Shown here: piece by piece, positions 1-5,330 of the stretch
Layout of the letters: every line of letters starts with the position of its first letter
Position numbering within the stretch: the first letter of the stretch is position 1
DNA from: Candidatus Atribacteria bacterium
GTDB taxonomy: Bacteria; Bipolaricaulota; Bipolaricaulia; UBA7950; UBA9294
NCBI GenBank assembly: GCA_004525685.1
Contig: SPBW01000127.1
Span: forward strand, 1-6,116
Direction: 5' to 3'
Length of the DNA stretch: 6,116 nt
Notes under the pieces: generated by a model
Databases searched by the model: none
What the model was told of the DNA's origin: nothing
The model's input: only the letters and a program-made list of their open reading frames with translations
Program-made: the position numbers and the translations under genes

Positions 1-27
1 AAAAACCACAGGCAGTTACGCCTGTAG
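1..27 (-). terminator. Intrinsic terminator of a leftward transcript
   Basis: Read on the minus strand, the segment forms an 8-bp stem, CTACAGGC against GCCTGTGG (one G-U pair), with a 6-base GTAACT loop. It is followed at once by at least five T at the window edge. A GC-rich stem followed directly by a U-run is the classical rho-independent form. The A-run lies on the left, so it serves a transcript that runs right to left. No convincing minus-strand protein gene precedes it, so the transcript it ends may be a small RNA. Confidence 0.6.
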
Positions 28-163
28 TCGCCACGCCCATCCCAGTAGGCAGCCAAGGCTGCTCGCGGGTGGGCTAGTTCGTCGTCGTCTCCAGGAAAAG
101 GCAATTGGACTTGCGCGCAGCGAAGTCCATCTTGTTTCTCACGTGCCTGTTCCCGTTCATGTT
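1..163 (-). ncRNA. Candidate structured small RNA, leftward
   Basis: No known RNA family is recognised. In the minus-strand sense the region holds, in order: a 9-position stem with one mismatch (145-153 with 94-102) enclosing a 7-bp hairpin (123-129 with 106-112); a composite stem (70-74 with 35-39, then 67-69 with 41-43) capped by GCAGC-CUUG-GCUGC at 62-49, CUUG being a very stable tetraloop; and the terminator at 27-1. A promoter-like pair at 198-170 would start it near 163. Pairings were found by eye and no folding energy was computed. The same stretch is also open for about 55 codons on the minus strand (ATG at 167), so a truncated coding gene is the main alternative. That ORF has no clear ribosome site, and its third-position GC (about 53%) looks lower than in the neighbouring genes. 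Confidence 0.35.
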
Positions 164-169
164 GCATCC

Positions 170-198
170 AGCCTACAGCAATACGCCGCAAGCGTCAA
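170..198 (-). promoter_or_regulatory. Candidate leftward sigma70-type promoter
   Basis: On the minus strand TTGACG (198-193, five of six matches to the -35 consensus) is followed after 17 bases by TAGGCT (175-170). The latter keeps T1, A2 and T6 of the -10 box but matches only three of six. Position and spacing would start a transcript near 163 that runs into the terminator at 27-1. The weak -10 keeps the call tentative. Confidence 0.3.
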
Positions 199-229
199 TG
201 GAAAGTGCTGATAGTCACTCGATTGAGCA

Positions 230-258
230 TTCACTTCCAGCGGCTAGCGACCTATGAT
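230..258 (+). promoter_or_regulatory. Candidate mscL promoter
   Basis: TTCACT (230-235, four of six to TTGACA), a 17-base spacer and TATGAT (253-258, five of six to TATAAT) form a housekeeping-type promoter. Transcription would begin near 265, giving a leader of about 40 bases that includes the strong AAGGAGG ribosome site. It is divergent from the leftward promoter candidate at 198-170. Confidence 0.5.
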
Positions 259-304
259 GTTCGAGTAAGGCTTGGATGGAACTACCCGTTCGAAGGAGGG
301 TCAC

Positions 305-742
305 ATGCGCAAGGATTTTCGGGACTTCATCATGAAGGGGAACCTACTGCAGTTGGCTGTCGCCTTCATCATGGGCGCGGCATTCGGAACCGTGGTCAAG
401 TCGTTCATCGGCGACATCATCATGCCGATCATCGGGAAACTCATCGGGAACGTCGACTTTGCGAACCTCTACATCAACCTGTCGGGCCAAGTTTATGAGT
501 CAGCAGCCGCTGCACGGGAAGCTGGGGCCGCCGCCATCTACTACGGCACGTTCATCAATGCGTTGGTGACATTCGTCATCGTGGGCTTGGTGATGTTCTA
601 TCTCATCCGAGTGAGCGCGCGGATGGAAAAACCAGCTGAAGAGGCTGTCCTGACGACGAAGGATTGCCCCTTCTGCAGGACGGCAATCCCGATCGCTGCC
701 ACCCGCTGCCCCCATTGCACCTCTGAACTAGGTTCTGGATAG
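305..742 (+). CDS. mscL: Large-conductance mechanosensitive channel MscL with zinc-ribbon tail
   Basis: MscL is an inner-membrane homopentamer that opens under membrane tension and releases solutes during hypo-osmotic shock. The 145-residue product starts with the family's amphipathic N-terminal helix (MRKDFRDFIMKGN). TM1 follows at about 14-47 (LAVAFIMGAAFG, then SFIGDIIMPIIG), a periplasmic loop at about 48-78 and TM2 at about 80-102. In place of the usual charged C-terminal helix, residues 121-138 form a zinc ribbon, CPFC-x10-CPHC, with all four cysteines. The ATG at 305 is chosen because AAGGAGG (293-299) lies 5 bases upstream; the in-frame ATG at 272 has no such site and would add 11 residues not typical of the family. 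Aligned without gaps to my recollection of M. tuberculosis MscL, gate residue Leu17 is kept and Val21 is Phe. Family assignment is secure. Confidence 0.96.
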   Translation: MRKDFRDFIMKGNLLQLAVAFIMGAAFGTVVKSFIGDIIMPIIGKLIGNVDFANLYINLSGQVYESAAAAREAGAAAIYYGTFINALVTFVIVGLVMFYLIRVSARMEKPAEEAVLTTKDCPFCRTAIPIAATRCPHCTSELGSG

Positions 743-775
743 AAGGTCGACTCGCAGCGCGACACACAAGCATCT

Positions 776-814
776 CCAGATGGGCTGCGCAAGACACCCG
801 CCGCCCTCTGGTTT
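776..814 (+). terminator. Weak terminator-like hairpin after mscL
   Basis: CCAGA and GGGC (776-785, one bulged T) pair with GCCC and TCTGG (803-811) to give a 9-bp stem with a 17-base loop, followed by only three T and then GGTTG. It sits between the mscL stop and the next start, where an attenuator or weak terminator would be expected. The short T-run and large loop argue against an efficient terminator. Confidence 0.3.
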
Positions 815-852
815 GGTTGCCGGGCGCTCCACAAATGGTCAAAGGAGCACAA

Positions 853-1650
853 GTGGGTGGCACAACACAGAGCGTGACCGCACTGATCAAATTGCTCGAA
901 GAAGCATTCCCTCTAAGCGCGCAGCATGTTCCACGTCTCATCCATCTTGCTTCGGATCGACCGGTCGTTTTTGTCGGAGATATTCACGGCGATCGCCATG
1001 CGGTCGAAACCGTATTCTCGCGATTCCCAAGACCTGATCACATCATTGTCTTCCTCGGAGATATCGTTGATCGAGGGTCCGATTCTCTCGGCGCCCTCAC
1101 CTTGATAGTTACTGAGAAGCTCGCCACGCCATCCTTCATCCATCTCTTGATGGGAAACCACGAAGCCCGGGGCGTATCTAGATTCAGGCCCGCCGACTTC
1201 TGGGATGATCTGACATCAAACGACTGCACAGACCTTGCTCGTGTGCTATTGCGACTGCCGTTTGCTGCATGGCATCCAACTGGAATCGTTGCCACGCATG
1301 GAGCGCTCCCCGATCTGCTCTCAATGGAGGCCATGGATACCGTTGAGCCGGGATCTGAGGCCTGGCGCGCCATGACGTGGGGAGACTGGGTCGAAGCCGA
1401 CGACAAGTCCGTCTTTGTCGGCAGCCGTCCTGCCTTTGGTCCCTCCGCCTTCGAGAAGAGGTCGTTTCAGCTGGGTGTCAGACTCCACGTGCGCTCGCAT
1501 CAACCTTCCGCACCAAGATTTCTGTTCCAGGATCGCTGTCTGACGCTATTCACATCAAATGCCTACAATCAGGGGCATCGACACATTGCGCAATGGGTTC
1601 CGGGACAGGAAGTCTCTACAGCACGCGACCTGCAACTGATCAACATCTAG
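853..1650 (+). CDS. PPP-family metallophosphoesterase (serine/threonine phosphatase-like)
   Basis: This 265-residue protein is a cytoplasmic calcineurin-like phosphoesterase with two catalytic metals. The motifs fall in canonical order: GDIHG at 42-46, GDIVDRG at 69-75, GNHE at 101-104, ATHG at 147-150 (His149), VRSHQP at 213-218 (His216) and a late SNAYN (235-239) resembling the SAPNY element of PPP phosphatases. GDxHG, GDxVDRG and GNHE together mark the PPP branch, which includes protein phosphatases and relatives such as diadenosine-tetraphosphatase ApaH. Arg192 is a candidate for the further phosphate-binding arginine. All core metal ligands are present. The GTG at 853 is preferred because AAAGGAG (841-847) sits 5 bases upstream. 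The in-frame TTG (817) and ATG (835) lack a good site, and the ATG lies just before this Shine-Dalgarno. The natural substrate cannot be told from sequence. Confidence 0.88.
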   Translation: MGGTTQSVTALIKLLEEAFPLSAQHVPRLIHLASDRPVVFVGDIHGDRHAVETVFSRFPRPDHIIVFLGDIVDRGSDSLGALTLIVTEKLATPSFIHLLMGNHEARGVSRFRPADFWDDLTSNDCTDLARVLLRLPFAAWHPTGIVATHGALPDLLSMEAMDTVEPGSEAWRAMTWGDWVEADDKSVFVGSRPAFGPSAFEKRSFQLGVRLHVRSHQPSAPRFLFQDRCLTLFTSNAYNQGHRHIAQWVPGQEVSTARDLQLINI

Positions 1651-1654
1651 TCTC

Positions 1655-1706
1655 GATTTGTGAGCATTCGGATGAACCGTCGCCCTCGACGGCGTCACTC
1701 ACAATC
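1655..1706 (+). other. Long imperfect intergenic hairpin
   Basis: The gap between the phosphatase stop and the M29 ribosome site folds onto itself. GAT-(T)-TGTGAG (1655-1664) pairs with CTCACAATC (1698-1706). Inside it GATG (1671-1674) pairs with CGTC (1693-1696, one G-U). The top is a perfect 6-bp stem CCGTCG/CGACGG (1677-1682 with 1687-1692) closed by CCCT. No T-run follows, so it is not a standard intrinsic terminator. It could slow 3' decay of the upstream message or act in the leader of the aminopeptidase gene. Confidence 0.5.
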
Positions 1707-1745
1707 AGTACGCTATATCAACAAGATCCATCAAGGAGAGTCCAA

Positions 1746-2858
1746 ATGCCCGATCCGCGAATCGAGAAACTTGCGCAAGTCCTCGTCAACTATTCCGTAG
1801 GCGTGAAGCCTGCAGACAAGGTGCTCATCCAAGGAGGTCCGAACGCCGAGCCTTTGCTCAAAGCCATCTATGCAGAGGCCCTCAAGGCGGGAGGATATCC
1901 CATGCTTCTGGCGTCGCTACCTGGGGTGGGGGAGTTGCTCTACAAGTACGGCAATGACGAGCAAATCCAACACATTGCCGAGCCCTTGAAGTTGGCTCTA
2001 TCGACCTACGATTGCTACATCAACATCATGAGCCCCGTGAATACCAAGGCCATGACCAACATCCCTCCCGAGAAGATCGCGCTCTCTAGCCAGGCTCAGG
2101 GAGAGTTGTTCGAAACCATCATGAAACGCACGGCAGAAGGCGAATTCAACTGGTCACTGGCTCTGTTTCCGACCCACGCGTCTGCCCAGGATGCAGAAAT
2201 GAGTCTGACCGAGTATGAGGATTTCGTCTACGCCGCCTGCCTCCCAGACATGGAGGACCCCATCGGATACTGGAAGAGAATTGCCGCTGCACAACAGAAG
2301 GTCGTCGACTATCTCGACAAGGCAAACACCTTGCGTGTCGAAGGGCCTGATGTCGATCTGCGCATGAATATCGAAGGGCGCACGTTCGTCAACTGCTGCG
2401 GCACGCGCAACATGCCAGATGGCGAAGTGTTCACCGGGCCAGTTGAGGATTCCGTCGAGGGACATGTCCGGTTCTCGTATCCCACCACCTACCAGGGACG
2501 CAAGCTCGAAGGCGTGCATGTGTGGTTTGAGAAGGGCAAGGTCGTCAAGGCCACGGCAGACAAGGGCGAAGACTTCTTGCTCAAGACGATCGATACAGAC
2601 GAAGGGGCTCGCTTCGTGGGAGAGTTTGCCATTGGCACCAACGTCGGAATCACACGAGCCACGGGCAACACGCTGTTCGACGAGAAGATTGGCGGCAGCT
2701 TCCATATGGCGCTGGGTCGAGGGATGCCAGAAACTGGAAGCGTCAACACATCAGCCATCCATTGGGACATGGTCTGTGACCTTTCTCAAGGAGGGATGAT
2801 CTGGGCTGACGACAAGCTCATCTACGAGAATGGCCGATTCATCACCGAACTAAGATAG
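1746..2858 (+). CDS. M29-family metallo-aminopeptidase (AmpS/AmpT/PepS type)
   Basis: Family M29 enzymes are cytoplasmic, dimeric, two-metal aminopeptidases that remove N-terminal residues from peptides. The product is 370 residues, somewhat shorter than the roughly 410 of classical members. The N-terminal domain begins with DPRIEKLAQVLVNYSVGVKPADKVLI. The catalytic half shows Glu227 in GEVFTGP, Glu293 in GEFAIGTN, His320 in FHMALG, and His339 and Asp341 in AIHWD. These match the known metal ligands, with the 66-residue spacing between the two glutamates preserved. The position seven residues after His320, normally a conserved Tyr, is Met327. The ATG at 1746 is chosen for AAGGAG (1733-1738) 7 bases upstream; the upstream open stretch overlaps the phosphatase gene in another frame and is not coding. 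The M20D gene follows after 77 bases and is probably cotranscribed. Confidence 0.92.
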   Translation: MPDPRIEKLAQVLVNYSVGVKPADKVLIQGGPNAEPLLKAIYAEALKAGGYPMLLASLPGVGELLYKYGNDEQIQHIAEPLKLALSTYDCYINIMSPVNTKAMTNIPPEKIALSSQAQGELFETIMKRTAEGEFNWSLALFPTHASAQDAEMSLTEYEDFVYAACLPDMEDPIGYWKRIAAAQQKVVDYLDKANTLRVEGPDVDLRMNIEGRTFVNCCGTRNMPDGEVFTGPVEDSVEGHVRFSYPTTYQGRKLEGVHVWFEKGKVVKATADKGEDFLLKTIDTDEGARFVGEFAIGTNVGITRATGNTLFDEKIGGSFHMALGRGMPETGSVNTSAIHWDMVCDLSQGGMIWADDKLIYENGRFITELR

Positions 2859-2881
2859 CTGTTCGCTATGACGGTCGACGG

Positions 2882-2906
2882 TTGCGCCTGCTGCAGGTTG
2901 CCGCAA
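2882..2906 (+). other. Small hairpin between the two peptidase genes
   Basis: TTGCG (2882-2886) pairs with CGCAA (2902-2906) and CCTG (2887-2890) with CAGG (2894-2897), leaving TTGC bulged. No T-run follows, so it is unlikely to terminate; at most it modulates processing or translation between the genes. It is short and could be chance. Confidence 0.25.
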
Positions 2907-2935
2907 AATGCTGTAGGCTACGGCAGGAGAATCGA

Positions 2936-4291
2936 ATGAACGAGACCGTTGATGCGAGGATTGCAGCGTTGGCTGAGGCGGCAGAGTCGCAGTTGATTTA
3001 CGATCGTCGCGACTTTCATAAACATCCAGAGTCGGGATGGACGGAATTCCGCACTGCGTCTCTGATCGCTCAACGTCTAACTGGGCTTGGATTTGAAGTC
3101 CTCTCAGGACGTGATGTCTGTTCGCCCGACGCGCGCATGGGCTTGCCTCCTGATGATGTGCTTGAAGCTCACTGGGTCCGCGCTCAACACGAGTCCTCGG
3201 ACTCTTTCTTTCTTGAGTCGTTGAGAGGGGGCTTCACCTGCGTGGTCGGCAGCGTAAGCAACGGCATGGGTCCAACCATCGGATTGCGATTCGATATGGA
3301 TGCCCTCGATCTGATGGAAAGCAGCGATCCTTCGCATCGCCCGACAGCAGAGGGGTTTGCCTCAGTCCACAAGAATGTGTGCCATGCCTGTGGACATGAT
3401 GGACATGCCGCCATCGGCCTGGGCATTGCCAGCCTACTATCCGAGTTGCGGGACGAAATCAGGGGAACCGTCAAGCTGATCTTCCAGCCTGCCGAAGAGG
3501 GCGTGCGCGGCGCTCGTTCGATGGTCGCTGCCGGTGTTGTCGATGATGTCGATCTACTGTTAGGCCATCACTTGGTGACCGGCTGCGCTGTTGGAGAAGT
3601 CTTCCCCGGAATGAGTGGATACGCCGCCACACAAAAGATCGACATCACATTCCATGGTGCTCCAGCCCATGCCGGAGGCTCTCCCGAAGGCGGACACAAT
3701 GCGCTTCTGGCGGCTGCCAACGCTGTACTCAATCTCTATGCCCTGCCCCGACATCGTGACGGATTCACGCGAATCAATGTAGGCAAGCTGTCTGCTGGCT
3801 CAGGAAGGAATGTCATTCCCGCTGAAGCCACCCTCATTGCCGAAGTGCGCGGCGAGACGACAGAGCTTTGCGACGCCATGTTCGCCCGCGCCATGACTGT
3901 CATCGAGTCTGCAGCAGCCATGTATGGCTGCACATCATCTGTTCGCGCTATGGGTGCCGCGGGAACTGCCTCCTCTGACGAGGCACTGGCTCAGCGTGTC
4001 CAGGCAATCGCAACTCGCTTGCCGAACACAACCTTCCTCAAGATGGAGAAGATGGGCGGATCTGAAGATTTCACTGAGATGATGAAGCGAGTCCAAGAGA
4101 ATGGTGGATTGGCAACCAATACTGGAATCGGTGCCGACTTCTATGGGATAAGTCACGGGGATGCAGATCGTGGGCAAGTACTGCCTGCCCACACCGGTAC
4201 CTATGACATTGACGAGCGTGCACTGCCATTTGCCACTCGTTTGTTGTCAACGATCGTTTTCGATCTCATGAAATACCCCAAGGTTGCCTGA
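2936..4291 (+). CDS. M20D amidohydrolase, AbgA-like
   Basis: The 451-residue product is a cytoplasmic two-metal amidohydrolase of peptidase family M20D. Visible landmarks are RRDFHKHPESGWTEFRT (24-40), the metal motif CHACGHDGHA (Cys152, His154), FQPAEEG (Glu187, Glu188), a His pair at 211-212, the dimerisation-domain stretch AHAGGSPEGGHNALLA (244-259), SGRNVIPAEA (289-298), GGSEDF (374-379) and a final metal His419 in AHTGTYDID. The insert at about 57-100 (RMGLP and RGGFT) and the SHRP...GFAS stretch are shared with E. coli AbgA, which cleaves p-aminobenzoyl-glutamate with AbgB, and set it apart from hippuricase-type M20D enzymes. No AbgB or AbgT gene is visible here, so the substrate is uncertain. 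The ATG at 2936 follows AGGAG (2925-2929) by 6 bases; an upstream in-frame TTG at 2882 has no comparable site. Confidence 0.9.
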   Translation: MNETVDARIAALAEAAESQLIYDRRDFHKHPESGWTEFRTASLIAQRLTGLGFEVLSGRDVCSPDARMGLPPDDVLEAHWVRAQHESSDSFFLESLRGGFTCVVGSVSNGMGPTIGLRFDMDALDLMESSDPSHRPTAEGFASVHKNVCHACGHDGHAAIGLGIASLLSELRDEIRGTVKLIFQPAEEGVRGARSMVAAGVVDDVDLLLGHHLVTGCAVGEVFPGMSGYAATQKIDITFHGAPAHAGGSPEGGHNALLAAANAVLNLYALPRHRDGFTRINVGKLSAGSGRNVIPAEATLIAEVRGETTELCDAMFARAMTVIESAAAMYGCTSSVRAMGAAGTASSDEALAQRVQAIATRLPNTTFLKMEKMGGSEDFTEMMKRVQENGGLATNTGIGADFYGISHGDADRGQVLPAHTGTYDIDERALPFATRLLSTIVFDLMKYPKVA

Positions 4292-4410
4292 TATCCAGTT
4301 CTGTAGTGGTGTCGACAGTTCGGACCTCCTGCAAGCAGTGCTGTCAAATTGAACCGTCCATGTCACAAAGATGAGGGAAGTATTCGATCTGTTGACTGTG
4401 GGTAGAATGG

Positions 4411-4443
4411 CGGTCTCTTCAAGAGCTTCATGGTGAAGAGCCG
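4411..4443 (+). other. Inverted repeat in the 246-base gap after the amidohydrolase gene
   Basis: CGG-(T)-CTCTTCA (4411-4421) pairs with TGAAGAG-CCG (4434-4443), ten pairs with one bulge and a 12-base loop. Within it CTTCA (4426-4430) could pair instead with TGAAG (4434-4438), so two exclusive folds exist. There is no T-run. The rest of 4292-4479 shows no coding potential or recognisable RNA and no convincing terminator for the upstream operon. Confidence 0.35.
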
Positions 4444-4467
4444 TTGCGTTCTTGCAGCCTGATCGCC

Positions 4468-4483
4468 GCAACTGGCAAGTTGT
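4468..4483 (+). repeat. Short inverted repeat overlapping the candidate -35 box
   Basis: CAACT (4469-4473) and AGTTG (4478-4482) are perfect inverted copies around GGCA, extendable by one G-T pair. The right arm overlaps TTGTCT at 4480-4485, the proposed -35 box. It may be a protein-binding site or simply chance. Confidence 0.3.
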
Positions 4484-4508
4484 CTGGAGACGCGGACGTC
4501 CGTATGCT
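4480..4508 (+). promoter_or_regulatory. Candidate promoter of the HEPN-like gene with embedded palindrome
   Basis: TTGTCT (4480-4485) and TATGCT (4503-4508) each match the sigma70 consensus at four of six positions and are separated by exactly 17 bases. The spacer ends in the perfect 10-bp palindrome CGGACGTCCG (4493-4502), directly against the -10 box, a common place for a repressor or MerR-type activator site. Transcription would start near 4515, about 23 bases before the ATG at 4538. The boxes are only moderate, so this remains a candidate. Confidence 0.4.
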
Positions 4509-4537
4509 GTCGCACAGTCACAATCCAACGGGGCGTT

Positions 4538-5287
4538 ATGGACAAACAATCACTAAGACCTGTCGTATTCGAGATCCTGAAGAGATCTCCACAGACCCAT
4601 TTCCATGCGATTGAGAACGACTTGCGAAAACTGGTCGAATCGTACGACAAGCACGACGTTCTCATGCTTCAGGAAGTCCTATGGGAGCTTCTCGTTCAAG
4701 GTGTACTGGCACCAGGCAAGAACTCGCTCAATCTGAACCTGCCCTTTGTTCATCTGACGGAGTATGGTGCGCAATGTCTGGAAGATGGCCAGATGCTGAC
4801 GCGCGATCCCGATCACTACATCGCACGACTCGTAGAGACCGTAGGGCGGCCCATCGACGATGTCGTGGTCCACTCGATTCGCGCGTCGCTCAACACATTC
4901 CTGTCAGGACATTGGCCAAGCGCGCTCATCATGCTGGCACGCGCGGCCGAGATTCTGTTCGATCAACTAGCCAGCGCTCTGATCGTATCACAAGATTCCT
5001 CGGTTCTTGCAGAGCTGGATGCGCTCCCTCGATTCTCTCGAACCCAAGCTGCAGCCGTCATCCATGCTCTGCAGCAGGTCTCGTTGCCATCGGCCATTGA
5101 GGAGTCACTGGAGCCGCACCTTCATGGCTTGCTGGCGCTCGTTCAGCACTCTCGGAACCAGGATGGGTCTCCGCGATGGCCGCAGCCTTCGCGCGATCAG
5201 GTATTGGGTTTCTTCTTGTTGCTTCCAGATCAATGCGCATTCGTTTACCATCTCAAGGATATCTTGGAGGGCAAAGCCGTCTCCTGA
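4538..5287 (+). CDS. Winged-helix plus HEPN-like hypothetical protein
   Basis: A 249-residue soluble protein of unknown function. Residues about 5-82 look like a winged helix: LRPVVFEILKRS, then QEVLWELLVQGVLAPG, then LPFVHLTEYG, as in proteins whose domain ends 'WEL...GILTPG...vTeyG'. Residues about 105-245 are mostly helical and recall HEPN/DUF4145-type domains, with LSGHWPSALIMLARAAEILF (122-141) as the central helix and HSRNQDGSP (204-212) where relatives, from memory, carry RNxxGHP. Here the expected His is Ser211, so the Rx4H ribonuclease motif is incomplete. The ATG at 4538 has only a poor GGGGCG ribosome site, but no better in-frame start is seen. The next gene begins 43 bases after its stop. 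A DNA- or RNA-binding regulator is one possibility; function is not established. Confidence 0.75.
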   Translation: MDKQSLRPVVFEILKRSPQTHFHAIENDLRKLVESYDKHDVLMLQEVLWELLVQGVLAPGKNSLNLNLPFVHLTEYGAQCLEDGQMLTRDPDHYIARLVETVGRPIDDVVVHSIRASLNTFLSGHWPSALIMLARAAEILFDQLASALIVSQDSSVLAELDALPRFSRTQAAAVIHALQQVSLPSAIEESLEPHLHGLLALVQHSRNQDGSPRWPQPSRDQVLGFFLLLPDQCAFVYHLKDILEGKAVS

Positions 5288-5330
5288 GCAGTTGGCGGCG
5301 ATCTACGGTTCTAGCCAAGAAAGGAGTTCT

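Noticed and set aside
48..59. GGCAGCCAAGGC resembles part of bacterial SRP RNA
   Set aside because: The essential GGTCCGGAAGGAAGC core is absent and the flanks do not pair in SRP fashion.
1..191. Minus-strand open frame from TTG 191 or ATG 167 to the window edge, about 55-63 codons
   Set aside because: No good ribosome site, mixed third-base composition, no recognisable domain, and it runs through the terminator hairpin. A stop-free run of this length is not rare by chance. It remains the main alternative to the RNA call.
2..208. Plus-strand open frame from the window edge to TGA at 206-208
   Set aside because: The translation has no recognisable motif and overlaps the hairpins; read as a chance opening.
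272..304. Upstream ATG start for mscL
   Set aside because: It adds 11 residues foreign to the family and lacks a ribosome site, while ATG 305 has AAGGAGG at ideal spacing.
817..852. TTG 817 or ATG 835 as the phosphatase start
   Set aside because: Neither has a Shine-Dalgarno sequence; GTG 853 has AAAGGAG 5 bases away. ATG 835 cannot be fully excluded.
1377..1745. N-terminal extension of the M29 aminopeptidase
   Set aside because: It overlaps the C-terminal half of the phosphatase gene in another frame, and M29 proteins start at MPDPRIEKL-like sequence.
2154..2705. 183-codon minus-strand open frame
   Set aside because: It lies wholly inside the M29 gene, whose motifs are secure, and has no recognisable domain.
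2909..2919. TGCTGTAGGCT here repeats in inverted orientation near 170-180
   Set aside because: An 11-base match is expected several times by chance in a window of this size, and the flanks do not match.
4392..4408. TTGACT and TAGAAT as a promoter
   Set aside because: The boxes are only 5 bases apart, which does not fit a sigma70 promoter.
4247..4665. Two minus-strand open frames of 100 codons across the 4292-4537 gap
   Set aside because: Rich in Cys, Arg and Ser without domain features, overlapping the ends of both neighbouring genes; typical shadow frames.
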